Program-made: the position numbers and the translations under genes
In this document: positions 42,989-54,635 of the stretch, one piece after another
Position numbering within the stretch: the stretch's first letter is position 1
Layout: every line of letters starts with the position of its first letter
Assembly (NCBI GenBank): GCA_011947345.1
Contig: JAAVTG010000075.1
Span: 186,001-250,000, forward strand
DNA: 64,000 nucleotides
From: Phytophthora quininea
Lineage: Eukaryota > Oomycota > Peronosporomycetes > Peronosporales > Peronosporaceae
Direction of reading: 5' to 3'
Notes under the pieces: generated by a model
Databases searched by the model: none
Told to the model about the DNA's origin: nothing
The model's input: the letters and a program-made list of their open reading frames with translations, nothing else

Positions 42989-45247
42989 TTAGTCGGCGAA
43001 CTCCGACACATTTTGCGCGTACCGACGCTTCTCGTCGCGCATGTGCTTGTTCTTCTTGGCGATAATGGCTTGCTGCTTGTCGTCGCGGTCCTTGCGCTTC
43101 TGCAGCGAACCTTTCTTGGCATTTCGTCCTGTATCGCGCAGTTTGGCAGATGCAGGAGGGTCCCGCAGCGCAAAACTCTTGGCAACGTGGCCAAAGTGGA
43201 GGCTTCGAACATGGAAAATCTGCCTCGTGTCGGAGGAGTGCGTGGCATAACTTCGCACGAACGAGTGGAACGCTTGGCAGGCCAGTTCGAACAGCTCCTT
43301 GTCCGCTAAAAGTGTCTGCTCATAGAGGAACTGCAAGTCGCTCTGGACAACCTCGTGCATCAGCTTCTTACGCGAGGTGGTGGCGAATCCGCCGTGCTTG
43401 CCAACGCGCGCGATCGTCTTCTCCAGACTCAAGGCGTTCAGCTTCAAGTTTTGTTTGCTCAAATAGTCCAGATATTCCGATTCGGACGGCATCAGGAACA
43501 ATAAACTGCTACCTTGTTTGCCGCTTCGAGCAGTGCGTCCAACACGATGAACGTAGTCGCGGGTTTCTGTCGGCGGATCGTATTGCACAATCCACTTGAC
43601 AGTCGGCAGATTCAATCCACGGGCAGCAACATCCGTGCAGAGAAGTACTCCGGAGGTTGATGAACAGAAGCTCTTGAACGTCGTCACACGCTCTTGTTGA
43701 GGGATATTACCGTGCAGACGGAAGACAGGACCCTGGCCCCCGAAAAGAGACGCCACGCCGCCCTCATTGCTTTCTTCTTCAGACGACCCCTTGATTGTCG
43801 GCCACGCACACTTACGGAACAGCGCGTAGTGGAAGTCTACAGCATCACACGTCGACAAGAAAACCACAATCTTGCATTTGCCTGAACCAGCATATCGGAG
43901 TTCTTCGCGCAAGAAACAAGTCAACGCACAGAGTCGCGCCTTTGCTGGGACCAGCATAAAGTGCTGCATCAACTGGTGGGGTGTTGAGAATTTCTCCTGG
44001 CTCCCGGGCTTAATATTTGACGCAGGAACACCGCTGGTGATCTTGTCAGCATCGATCAGAACGGGATCGGACAGACTCATTTTGGCGAGCTGCTGGACAC
44101 CACTATTGATCGTAGCGGACACCAAGATGTTCTGCCGCTTCTTAGCTGTTTTCTTGCCATCTAAAATGGTAAGAATCTGTGTAATCTGCTTTTCGAAGCC
44201 CATATCCAGCAGTCGATCAGCTTCATCCAGCACCAAAAACTGCAGTTGGGAGTAATTGAACGACTGAGTGTTCACTAAGTGATCGGCCAGTCGTCCAGGA
44301 GTAGCAATCAGAATTGTAATACCCTTGCGCAAGCGAGCCTTCTCCGCCTTTTTCTTCTCGCCACCAATGATAGCTCCCGGCACCAGGAAGACAAACGGCT
44401 TGATAAGCATCGTCGCAGTCTCTAGGATCTGCGTGCACAGTTCACGCGTTGGTGCCAGTACTAGCGCCATGCAACCGTCTTGGCGCTGGATCCGGGGTCT
44501 CGCCGCTTGCAGCTTCTGTACAATGGGCAACAGATACGACAGTGTCTTACCTGATCCTGTCTCACTCTTCACCAGCATATCGTTGCCCGTCAGCACCGAC
44601 GGGATGGTCTGTACCTGCACATTGGTCGGTCGAGCAAAGCCAAAGCCACCGCTATTCGAATCCTTCTTCAGCACATCCACCAACTTCTCCGCCATGCCCA
44701 TAGACTCGAATGTATCGGCCGCGAAAATCTTCTGACTCTCGGACGACGTTAACGGCTTGGACAAGACATTGTCGATCTTCATACGCGACTGCGTGAACTT
44801 CTCCGCATCGTAGTTCTCCTTGTTGGGATTGCGGCGAGTACCGAAGCCCTTGGCCTTTTCGGCAGGCTGTTCTTTAGCCTTCTCTTCCTCCTCACTCTCT
44901 TCGCTCTTAATTTCCTGCTCGTCGGTCTCTTTATCTTCCTCTGACTCTTCAGGCTCCTCGTCCGAGCTCTCCTGCTTCTCTTCGACCTTCACAGCTTCCA
45001 TTTTTACCACCGGCTTCTCTTCAACTAATTTGGTTTGCTGAATTGCAGTATTGGCATTGCGTTGCTGCGGCTGGTGGCTCTGACTGGGCGTGTTGCTCTG
45101 CACTCGAGGCTTCAGCTGCACTTTGCCGGTCTTGGCCGCCTTCGCCTTGTTGCGCTTGGCCTGCTGCTTGGCACGGAAGGTGTTCTTCTTCTTGGCAGGC
45201 TTCCGCGCGCCGCTAGACGCCGAGATGTTGAGCGAGAAGCCGTCCAT
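42989..45247 (-). CDS. DDX31: DEAD-box RNA helicase DDX31/Dbp7
   Basis: Nucleolar ATP-dependent RNA helicase for 60S ribosome assembly. Single intact exon of 752 residues. The N-terminus is basic (KPAKKKNTFRAKQQAKRNKA), followed by a Glu-rich stretch (about 90-130). Helicase motifs in order: Q-like FARPTNVQVQTIPSVL; Walker A SETGSGKT (about 228-235); PTREL; ATPGRL; DEAD (341-344); SAT in LVSATI; VLLCTDVAARGLNLP; and HRVGRTARSGKQG. The C-terminal extension (LLFLMPSESEYLDYL, then the segment ending AIIAKKNKHMRDEKRRYAQN) is typical of the Dbp7 branch. It is divergent from CCT8. Confidence 0.95.
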   Translation of the reverse strand: MDGFSLNISASSGARKPAKKKNTFRAKQQAKRNKAKAAKTGKVQLKPRVQSNTPSQSHQPQQRNANTAIQQTKLVEEKPVVKMEAVKVEEKQESSDEEPEESEEDKETDEQEIKSEESEEEEKAKEQPAEKAKGFGTRRNPNKENYDAEKFTQSRMKIDNVLSKPLTSSESQKIFAADTFESMGMAEKLVDVLKKDSNSGGFGFARPTNVQVQTIPSVLTGNDMLVKSETGSGKTLSYLLPIVQKLQAARPRIQRQDGCMALVLAPTRELCTQILETATMLIKPFVFLVPGAIIGGEKKKAEKARLRKGITILIATPGRLADHLVNTQSFNYSQLQFLVLDEADRLLDMGFEKQITQILTILDGKKTAKKRQNILVSATINSGVQQLAKMSLSDPVLIDADKITSGVPASNIKPGSQEKFSTPHQLMQHFMLVPAKARLCALTCFLREELRYAGSGKCKIVVFLSTCDAVDFHYALFRKCAWPTIKGSSEEESNEGGVASLFGGQGPVFRLHGNIPQQERVTTFKSFCSSTSGVLLCTDVAARGLNLPTVKWIVQYDPPTETRDYVHRVGRTARSGKQGSSLLFLMPSESEYLDYLSKQNLKLNALSLEKTIARVGKHGGFATTSRKKLMHEVVQSDLQFLYEQTLLADKELFELACQAFHSFVRSYATHSSDTRQIFHVRSLHFGHVAKSFALRDPPASAKLRDTGRNAKKGSLQKRKDRDDKQQAIIAKKNKHMRDEKRRYAQNVSEFAD

Positions 45248-45462
45248 GGCAGTAGCCGTTGTGGCTCAGTAATTGCACTGCTGGCCAGCGACGACTGGGT
45301 CGTGTGTCCGAGTTTATAAGTCCCGTTTCCGAGTTTATACATCACTATAAGACATATTACTTCGGACACAGACGTGAGCGCTCTTATTGGTCGAGATTGC
45401 CCACTGGTTGTGTGGATAGTGAGGGGAGCCAAGATCCCAAGAAGAGCAAGAGCAAGGCAAGG
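45248..45462. promoter_or_regulatory. bidirectional promoter DDX31/CCT8
   Basis: 215 bases between the two start codons. It contains a perfect 12-base direct repeat, TCCGAGTTTATA, at 45307-45318 and 45328-45339 (21-base spacing, two helical turns), close to an AT-rich stretch with CACTATAAGA. These may bind a factor or set the start sites. No experimental support is visible in sequence. Confidence 0.45.
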
Positions 45463-47169
45463 ATGTCCAAGTCGATGGGTCTGAACGTGGCCGGCGGGCT
45501 GTCGTCGCTGCTTAAGGACGGTCACAAGCACTTTGAAGGCGTGGACGAGGCCGTGGCCAAGAACATCGACGCCGTCAAGCAACTGGCGGCCATCACGCGC
45601 TCGTCGCTGGGCCCCAATGGCATGAACAAGCTCGTGATCAACCACCTGGAGCGCATTTTCGTCACAAGCGACACGGCCACGATCGTCAAGGAGCTGGAGG
45701 TCATCCACCCGGCCGCGCGCATGGTCGTCATGGCCGCCAAGATGCAGGAGAACGACTTTGGTGACGGCACGTGTCTGGTCGTGGCGCTGGCCGGGGAGCT
45801 GCTCATGGAGGCCGCCAGTCTGCTACGCATGGGGCTGCACGCCAGTGAGATCGTCACGGGCTACCAAAAGGCCCACGACAAGTGCCAGGAGATCCTGCAG
45901 AAGCTCCAGACTGTGCAGGTCAAGGACCCGCGCGACCAGCAAGAGCTGCAGAAGGCCATCCGGACGGCGCTGGCCTCCAAGCAGTACGGCTACGAGGAGC
46001 TTCTGGCCAAGCTGGTGGCGGAGGCTTGTCTCAATGTGATGCCTGCCGCACCCAAGAAGCCGTCCATCAATGTGGATAACATCCGCGTGGCCAAGATCAT
46101 GGGCGGGAACCTGTACGACTCGACGGTGATTCGTGGTATGGTCGTTCAGAGAAACACCGAGGGCAATGTGAAGAAGGCGCTGAAGGCCAAGGTCGCTGTG
46201 TTCGGCTGCGGCATCGAGATCTCCTCGACTGAGGCCAAAAGCACGGTGCTCATCAAGGACGCTGACGAGCTCATGAACTACAACAAGGGCGAAGAGAAGC
46301 ATCTGGAAGAGGCTGTTCGCGCTATTAGCGAGTCCGGCGCGACGGTGGTGGTGTCGGGCGGCAGCATCAGCGAGATGGCGCTGCACTTCCTCGAGAAGTA
46401 CAACCTGATGGCCATTAAGATCACGTCCAAGTGGGAACTGCGTCGCTTGTGTCGCGCTGTCAACGCTAACGCCCTGGTGCGTCTTGGAGCTCCCACGCCC
46501 GATGAGATGGGCTTCTGTGACAGTGTGACTGTGAAGGAGATCGGTGGCAAGAAGGTAACTGTGTTCCAGCAGGACGAGGAGGACGCCAAGATCTCTACGA
46601 TCGTGCTGCGTGCCAGTACTGACAATGTGCTTAACGACATCGAGCGCGCTATCGACGACGGCGTGAACTGCGTTAAGGCTGTCTGTCGGGATGGTCGGTT
46701 CGTGTCCGGTGCCGGCTCGACGGAGATTGAGCTGTCGCGTCAGATCAAGAGCTTCGGCGAGGCTACCCCTGGTCTGGACCAGTACGCCATCAAGAAATTC
46801 GGAGATGCTATCGAGGTGGTGCCCCGGATCTTGGCCGAAAACTCTGGCCAGATGGCCACCGAAGTGATCTCTAGCATGTACGCTGCCCACGCCGCAGGAA
46901 ACATCAATGCTGGTGTGGATGTTGACGTAAGTGTTTTTGAATGGGCAAACTGTCACGCACAAACTAACGACAATGTGTGATGTGCGTTGTTACAGAATGA
47001 GCACGAGTCGCATGTAATTCCCGACGCTCTGGACAAGGGCATCTGGGACCACCTACAAACCAAGATGTCGGCTATTCGCCTTGGCGCTGACGCTGCCATC
47101 ACAGTGCTCCGTGTGGACCAGATCATCATGGCAAAGGCCGCCGGCGGACCCAAGCCGCGAGGCATGTAA
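45463..47169 (+). CDS. CCT8: chaperonin CCT/TRiC subunit theta
   Basis: One of the eight paralogous subunits of the cytosolic group II chaperonin that folds actin, tubulin and other proteins. The exons 45463-46926 and 46996-47169 give 545 residues, the usual length. Landmarks are MSKSMGLNVAGGLSSLLKDG; the ATP site ITRSSLGPNGMNKLVI and QENDFGDGTCLVV (GDGT catalytic loop); the apical domain GGNLYDSTVIRGMVV; and NALVRLGAPTPDEMGFCDSV, VKAVCRDGRFVSGAGSTEIE and RILAENSGQMATEVISS. The C-terminus LRVDQIIMAKAAGGPKPRG is characteristic of theta. It is intact with one short intron. Confidence 0.96.
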
Positions 47170-47590
47170 GGAAAAACGATCGGTACATCATCTTTCAGCT
47201 CTACAGCTGGATGGGTCTTTCGCCATTGCCTTCGTTTTCCACTCAGGTAGTTTATTGAATATGGGGATGGGAGCCTTCAGCTCTACAGAACAGGCCAGTA
47301 CACAAGTTTTGTGGAGTAGACCGGGTGCCATGGCCTCTTAGATTGATTGAATCGAGAAAATGGCGGGTTGAGGCCCTGAATCCGTATTCACTTACATCAG
47401 AGTTTTTTTTTCTGTTTCGCTTCCTGGCCGCCCACCGTACGCACTAATCCACATGAACAAACAACACGTGCCTCCAGCGGCTTCCATCTCAATAAATCAC
47501 AGCACGTGTGTTCGACTCGCAGGTTTCCGGCGACCATAAATTGCGAACTTGAATTGCTGCAGTCGCAGCTACAGACAAGGAAGCAGTAGG
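47170..47590. other. 3' intergenic region, nothing recognised
   Basis: About 420 bases between the convergent CCT8 and C2H2 genes. It holds a T-run (47404-47412) and no supported gene; the 3' UTRs of both neighbours probably lie here. Confidence 0.4.
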
Positions 47591-48566
47591 CTACGGTGCT
47601 TCATTGCCGCCCATGAGAATCTGTTGTCCTTCAAGCTCGAGGATCCTCCGTTTGAGCGCCTCGTTTTCGTCCATGAGGTTCCGGACCGTCGCTTCAAGCT
47701 TGCGGGTCTTCTCCTTGCTGCGGACGGTCATCTTGCAGATCCGTTCGCGAAGCTGTTCCTCCGTAGACGTGCTCTTCCCTCCAGGATTGTGCCACAAGCG
47801 GATGTGCTTTTTCAGACTCTTGGGGCTGCAGAACGTCTTGGAGCACAACGGGTGCTCGCAAGCGTATGGGTTTCCTTCCGCGTGGATCTTCAAGTGGAAC
47901 TCCAAGTAGTCCTTGCCCTTGAAGCTCTTGGAGCAGCCTTCGTACGTGCACTTGAACGGTTTGTCCCGTGAGTGGGTCTGCAAGTGACTAGGTAGGATCA
48001 TCACAAAAGCAAAGCAAAGCAGCACACCATTAACCTTCAGTACAAACCAAGGTATTGAAGCTCTTTTGATAACGTACCGAGTCATGGCAGACTTCTCGGC
48101 AAAACTCTTGTCACAAGAAGGATGCGTGCACGGGAACGGCTTCTCGCCCGTGTGCACGCGAATGTGTCTGTATCAGCCGCAGCAATAACATTAACAACCC
48201 ACCACTTCTCTCATATTTAAGCCTGCTTTACCTGATGAGTGCCCACTTGGAGTCGAAGCTCTTGCCGCAGTCCGGAGTATCACACACGTGCCGCTTCTGC
48301 TGCCACTTGTCGCGCGAGGAGGCGGCCGACAGCGCCGGAGAGACTGGTGAGGGGCTGAGCATGGCCACATTGCCCACGTCGTAGCTGTTCTCATGCTGCT
48401 TGAACGCGAGGCCGGGGCCGTCTTGCATGGCTACCGGGGACGCCGCCATGGCCATGCTCATGCTCAGCGGCGTGTCCGGCAGCGGCTGCACCGCCGACAA
48501 GGCGTGCAGGTCCGTGGCCACGGACAGGTAGTTGGCCGGCAGGAAGTCGTGGTGCGTCGGGTCCAT
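47591..48566 (-). CDS. four-finger C2H2 zinc-finger protein with coiled coil
   Basis: Likely nucleic-acid-binding regulator of the TFIIIA-like group. The exons 48566-48232, 48167-48078 and 47987-47591 agree in phase and give about 273 residues. The first 90 residues are Ser/Pro/Met-rich. Four fingers follow: HVCDTPDCGKSFDSKWALIR with H at the splice; FPCTHPSCDKSFAEKSAMTR; FKCTYEGCSKSFKGKDYLEF; and YACEHPLCSKTFCSPKSLKK with HIRLWH. The linkers HTGEKPF and HSRDKPF are classic. Each finger has four residues between the cysteines, as in TFIIIA. The C-terminus is a leucine-type coiled coil (EATVRNLMDENEALKRRILE) that could mediate dimers. It is intact. Introns fall inside the finger helices. Confidence 0.88.
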
Positions 48567-49618
48567 CGTCGGCAGAGTAATGGCGCTTGATGCTTTAACA
48601 CTTGCTATGCGAGCCAGATGGAGCTTTACGCCCGTAATTCAACTTGCCGTGGTGATGAATCGCCGCTGGGACCGCTGGAACGGAATCAGATTATCAGATT
48701 TAACAAACAAAAGCGACTAGCAAGCGAACCAAGACTTTAATGCGAGTTGTTGCCACATTTCGAGTTCTCTGAGTTTTGATGTGAGTTATGAGTAAATGTT
48801 GGCGAGTTGCTGCTTGAGTACTTGTATACTCTTCTTAAGAAGCAGCATTCCTCTACACTGTAAACTAGCTAGTGCAGTGAGCTGCTCTTGTTGCTGCAAG
48901 TCTGTGAGGTAGACCACTTTCCCACACTCGGTTGAAGATCGTTTATCGCGACAAGTAGATCGAAAGCAAAAATACAGTTGGGTCTTTGAGATGTCGAGCT
49001 GGGTTATTGTTTCTTGCAGCATAGATCGACCGAGTCTACTCGACCTTGTATGAACTTTGAAATCCATTTCAGGAAACACTTGCTAGATGAGACTCGATGA
49101 GGCGATTGTTGAGGTGGGGCATCTATAACTTCTCTATCACTATCAGCCAGCAGTGCACCGAAATCAGGCAGAGTTTTTGCCTGAGCTCATAATAAGACAA
49201 CACTTCTTGAAGTAGGCCTTGCTTTCAAGCGGCGGAACGAAGGCTACCACTTCGCTGACACTCGTGATCTGCCAAAACGCAATGTATACAACCACTGTTG
49301 TATTAAAAGTTGTATTGCCACAATCCACAGCTCGCCTTGCAGAGGAAATGGCTCAATACGTGTATCTGGCAGTCTTGGCCATCACTTTCTTGCAGAGTAA
49401 TCAGCAATTGAACAACTAGAACTCAACGGCAATGCGTTAATGCGCCGTCACATGGTAATTTTAATTTAAGAAATGGTCACTTCAACAATGGAATATTTAG
49501 ATCATCTACGTTACCAGTCCATCCCTCGTTCCACCTGGTCATATAGCACACCTTCTAGGACCGCTCCACACTGCAACGCCCCGTCGACCAATGCCAGCGT
49601 CCCAAACATCGAGCCAAG
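48567..49618. other. intergenic region with one weak ORF
   Basis: About 1 kb. A 97-residue minus-strand frame at 48786-49079 has a plausible helical end (LTDLQQQEQLTALASLQCRG, then LLLKKSIQVLKQQLANIYS), but it has no homologue I know and poor codon bias. It may be a small gene or a relic. Nothing else is supported. The right end carries the DHX8 promoter. Confidence 0.3.
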
Positions 49619-52600
49619 ATGGAGAAGCTGCAGGAGCTGAGCCTCGTGTCCAAGGTGTGCCAGGCGCTGGAGAACCACCTGGGCATGAGCGACAAGACGC
49701 TGGCCGAGTTCGTCATCGACCTGGTGCGCGGCAGCTCTAGCTGCGCCGCCTTCCTGGCCTCCATCAAGAAGGATGAGCTCCCGCTGCCTCCGGCGTTGGC
49801 CGAGAGCCTCTATCGCATCGTGCAGACCATGGCGCCGGCTAAGATGAAGCAGGCAAGCAGTGTGAGTGTATCCAAGGCCAAGAAGAAGCACCAGATCCGA
49901 GACGACGAGCAGCTGACGGCTGCAGACATCGCTGGAGCTTTACTGGACGATGATACAGAGACCAAGAGAGATACTAGCAAGAAAGACAGGGAGTGTGCTG
50001 GTCACGGTACTCGAGACAGGTCCAAAGACAGAAGACGCGAGGATCGAGACCGACACGGACGCGACCGCAGTCGAGGTAGGGACGAGAGAGGCGAGACAGA
50101 GACAGACGTCTCTCGAGGTCGAGATCGGAAGGACGAAGCAGGAGACACGACAGGGAGAGGGACAGAAGTCGTGGACGGGGCGAGACGGCAGGTATGGACG
50201 TCGAGATGACCGACGGGACGACTACGACAGACGCAGGAGGGAGGACAAGCGAGAGCTGGAACTGTACGGCATTTACGACGGACGTGTCGCCAAGGTCATG
50301 GACTTTGGTGTGTTTGTGGAACTAGAGGGCTTTGGAAGAGAGAAGAAGGAAGGGCTGGTGCACGTTTCGAACCTGTCGGCGAGTCGAGTGAGCAACGTGA
50401 AGGAGTTTACCAACCGTGGAGACCGAGTCAAAGTGAAGCTCATCTCGATCACCGGAGCGAAGCTGTCGATGTCGATGCGAGATGTGGACCAGAAGACAGG
50501 CAAAGATCTCATGCCAATGCGATCGAATGATGGCGCGGAGCGAGCGCGTCTAGAGAATAAATCGGCGGACTCGCGCTCGTGGATTAACCCGTCGGCTCCT
50601 GGAATGCAAGCGTCGCAGCAAGTAGAAGACGACGACAGCAAGCCACAACGCGCCGCCAAGCGAATGTCGTCGCCGGAACGATGGGAAGTGCAGCAGCTGA
50701 TTAATTCAGGCGTATTGTCGGTCGAGGATTACCCCACTTTTGACGAAGAGCATGGAATGTTGAACACTGAAGCTACGGAGGAGGACTTTGAGGTGGAATT
50801 GAACGAGGACGAACCTGTATTTCTACGTGGCCGGACGCACTTGAGTCGTGAGGTGTCTCCTGTGAAGATTGTGAAGAATCCTGATGGCTCGATGCAGCGT
50901 GCTGCTATGACGCAGTCGAATCTGGCGAAGGAGCGTCGAGAACTGCGCCAGACGCAAGCAAACCAACTGATTGATTCTATTCCGAAGGATCTCAATCGTC
51001 CTTGGGAGGACCCGATGCCGGAAGCTGGAGAGCGACACTTTGCGCAGGAGCTGCGTGGCATTAATATGGGCACTTCGTTTGAGATGCCCGAATGGAAACA
51101 GAAGTCGGTAGGCAAGAACCTCTCATACGGTATCGTGTCCAACAAATCCATCTTGGAACAGCGAGAGAGTCTGCCTGTTTTCAAGCTGAAACGACAGTTG
51201 ATGAAGGCCATTGCTGAGAATCAGGTGCTGGTGGTGATTGGAGAGACTGGCTCAGGCAAGACCACTCAAATGACACAGTATATGGCAGAAATGGGGCTGA
51301 CATCCACGGGCATCATCGGGTGCACTCAGCCACGCCGTGTGGCGGCGTCATCCGTTGCCAAGCGCGTGGCTGAGGAATTTGGCTGCGAGCTTGGACAGGA
51401 AGTTGGGTACTCGATGCGATTTGAAGATGTCACGAGCCCAGAAACGGTCATCAAATATATGACAGAGGGTATGCTGCTTCGAGAATACCTGGCTGACCCA
51501 ACACTGTCCAAGTACAGCGCCCTAATGCTTGATGAAGCCCACGAACGCACGATCAACACGGATGTGCTCTTCGGCTTACTAAAAGATCTCTTGCGCAAGC
51601 GGAAAGACTTAAAGATTATCGTGACTTCCGCCACACTTGATGCCGAGAAGTTCTCGCGATACTTTTCGACTGTCCAATCTTTACCATTCCTGGACGGACG
51701 TTCCCCGTCGAGATCTTGTACACGAAGGAGCCGGAACTTGACTACTTGGATGCGTCGCTGTTGTGTGTGATGCAGATCCACTTGTCGGAGCCGGAAGGTG
51801 ACATTCTGCTGTTCTTAACAGGTCAGGAAGAGATTGATACGGCCTGCGAAGTGCTGTACCAGCGTATCAAGGCACTACAGGAGCGCGCGCTGGCGCCTGA
51901 ACTAATTATTTTACCTGTGTACGGTGCACTGCCGTCAGAAATGCAGTCTCGCATTTTTGAACCTGCTCCAAAGGGGTCACGGAAGTGCGTGGTGGCTACG
52001 AATATTGCCGAGGCGTCATTGACTATCGACGGCATCTACTACGTTGTGGACCCTGGGTTCTGCAAACAGAACGCTTTCAACTCGAAGATTGGGATGGACT
52101 CGCTCGTGGTGGTGCCATGCTCGCAGGCTTCAGCTCGTCAACGAGCTGGACGTGCTGGACGTACCGGGCCAGGAAAATGCTATCGTCTGTACACCGAAAA
52201 TGCCTACAAAATGAAATGCTGCCAACGACAGTACCAGAAATCCAACGTGCTAACTTAGGCTCCGTTGTGCTTCAATTGAAGGCCATGGGTATTAACGATC
52301 TCATGGGTTTCGACTTCATGGACCCGCCGCCGCAAGATGCTCTTGTCATGGCATTAGAGAATCTTTATGGGCTCGGTGCGTTAGACGACGAAGGATTACT
52401 GACCCGACTGGGCAAGAAAATGGCTGAATTCCCTGTTGAGCCGAAGAATGCCAAGGTGCTGCTGACGTCGGTGGTGCTTGGCTGTGCTGAAGAGGTGCTG
52501 ACCATCGTCGCTATGCTGTCGGTAGAGTCAGTGTTTTTCAGACCCAAGGAGAAGCAGGCTCAGGCAGACCAAAAGAAGGCCAAATTCCACCAGCCTGAAG

Positions 52601-53139
52601 GCGACCACTTAACTCTGCTGGCTGTGTACGAAGCGTGGGCAAACTCCAAGTTCTCGAACCCCTGGTGCTATGAAAACTTCATCCAAGCGCGTGCAATTCG
52701 CCGAGCGCAAGACGTTCGCAAGCAGTTGTTGTCCATTTTGGATCGATACAAAATGGATGTGGTTTCGTGTGGCAAGAATTACAACAAGGTCCGGCGCGCA
52801 ATCGTTGCTGGGTACTTTGCAAATACAGCGAAGAAAGACCCTCAAGAAGGTTACCGCACTATGGTCGAGGGCCAACCCGTCTACATCCACCCGTCGAGTG
52901 CTTTGTTCAACAAGAGCCCCGAGTGGGTGTTGTACCATGAGCTGGTGCTCACAACGAAGGAATACATGCGCAACATCATGACAATTGAACCCAAGTGGCT
53001 GGTGGAACTCGCTCCGGCGTTCTTCAAAAAGGGCGACCCGACCAAGCTATCGAAACGTAAGCGCAATGAGAAGATCGAGCCGCTGTTTGACCGCTTCAAT
53101 CCACCAGACTCGTGGCGTCTTAGCAAACGTAGGGGATAA
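49619..53139 (+). CDS. DHX8: DEAH-box splicing helicase DHX8/PRP22, four frame breaks
   Basis: Spliceosomal ATPase that releases spliced mRNA. Protein of about 1,170 residues. N-terminus [20 protein letters not shown]; Arg/Asp/Glu-rich RS-like linker; S1 RNA-binding domain [20 protein letters not shown] to AKLSMSMRD, diagnostic of DHX8; then helicase motifs [26 protein letters not shown] in [56 protein letters not shown] and [18 protein letters not shown]. It ends with HA2 and OB domains ([20 protein letters not shown]). One base appears to be missing at each of four places: an A run near 50134, a G run at 50177-50180, a T run at 51663-51666 and an A run at 52208-52211. With these the frame is continuous, so the gene is probably functional. 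Confidence 0.93.
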
Positions 53140-53241
53140 GCGATTTGTGGTAGGACTAGAAACAGATAAGCAAACAAACATCGAGATGTTCGAATTCACT
53201 CATCATCCCCTCTTTCAGCTAGGGACTCAAACTGTCGTCTC

Positions 53242-54311
53242 TTACTCGTCTTTCGGCTTCGTCTCGCGAGCACGCTTCGTCTGCCAGACGACAAAGTCCA
53301 TGAAGAACCCGAAGCCCACCTGGATCGGAATCAGCAGGGCAGCAGCACAGTCTCCATCATGGTGTTGTAGCGCGGTGCCACGCCGTTGGCCAGGATGCGC
53401 AGGATGAAGATCATGGGGTCGTTCGTGATGCTGAACTGGCCATCGCTCACGCCGTTAATCAGTGACTGCGCCACCTTGTCGGGTGCAGCGGCTCGCTCAC
53501 ACCCTCAATGGTTTTAGTCTCCGGCGGCTTGGTGCGGTTCTCCTCCACGAATCCTGGCGAGTCAATGTTGCCAGGGTAAAAGATGCTCACACGGATGCCG
53601 TACAATTTGAGTTCGTTGCGCAGCGACTCCGCCAGACCGCGGAGAGCGTACTTGGCACTAGCGTATTGGGCGTATCCTATCCACGAGATCAGACCCAGGC
53701 CGGAGCTCACCATGACGATCTGTCCCCCTTCTCCGCCTTCCTCAGAGCGTCGCACCATAGCCGGTAGTGCCGCCTTGATGGCGTGCAGCGTACCGAAGTA
53801 ATCTACGTCCATCATCTTCTTGTACACGGCCACGTCTTGCTCCAGGAAGTATCCGGGCGACGCGAGACCCGCCGAGCACACGACGTGGTCCGTCACCTGT
53901 CCGTGGAACTTGTTGGCGGCGTCCACAGCCGCCTGCACGCTGGAGAAGTCGGTGACGTCGCACGACTGGATGAAGACGGCGGCGTCCTGGTGCTTGCGCT
54001 CCTTCTCGATCTCCTTCTGCGCCTCCTCCAGTTTGGCTTGGCCACGGGCGACAATGGACACCTTGGCGCCCTGTCGCGCGTACTTCTTGGCCAGCGCCAG
54101 CCCCAGACCGGAGCTGCCGCCGGTGATGAACACGTGCTTGTTGTCCACTCGGAAGCCTGGCGCGCGGATCTTAGTGACGACAAAGGACTGCGGAGAGAGA
54201 GAGTTAGAAGGGGAAGATAGGAAAGAGAGGCAGGTAAAGACCTACCACGACGGAGACGCCGACGACGACGCCAGCGACCAGCACGCCGATCCACCAGAGC
54301 TCCGCAGCCAT
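53242..54311 (-). CDS. KDSR: 3-ketodihydrosphingosine reductase (TSC10/KDSR)
   Basis: NADPH-dependent short-chain dehydrogenase that reduces 3-ketosphinganine to sphinganine at the ER. The exons are 54311-54246 (MAAELWWIGVLVAGVVVGVS, membrane anchor) and 54187-53242. The Rossmann motif is FITGGSSGLGLALAKKYARQ; NNAG-type position VCSAGLASPGYF; catalytic Ser in MVSSGLGL and Tyr/Lys in YAQYASAKYALRG. The C-terminal part reads ITNDPMIFILRILANGVAPR and a second membrane segment PIQVGFGFFMDFVVW, ending KPKDE. Two one-base losses (near 53490 and 53341) break the frame; with both restored the exon length is an exact multiple of three. About 337 residues. It converges on DHX8 with 100 bases between. 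Confidence 0.9.
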
Positions 54312-54635
54312 CGTTCTTCGCACTTTAGAGAAGAAATGAGACTGAACCACACTTCGCCAAATCGGGTTGCATACGAAAGACAAGTCTTTTGGTGCACCAT
54401 CCCGGGATCAAGTGATTATTGGAGACGAAGATGACGGGGCCGCTGGAAGGAGCCGTGAACAAAAAGTTCGCTGGAAGCGAAGCTCCCTCACTATGATGAC
54501 ACGTGAAGAGTTCTACACTGTGATATTTTTGTTTGTATTATTGTTGTGTCCGCAAGACTTCGACTGCTTTCGTCGAAAGTCTCGCCAGAGCAGGTAAATG
54601 TACTGAGCAAGCCACCTGCACAGGCAAGTTTGCCG

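Noticed and set aside
45823..46962. 379-residue open frame on the minus strand
   Set aside because: It is the antisense shadow of CCT8, produced by GC-rich third positions; no domain and no independent support.
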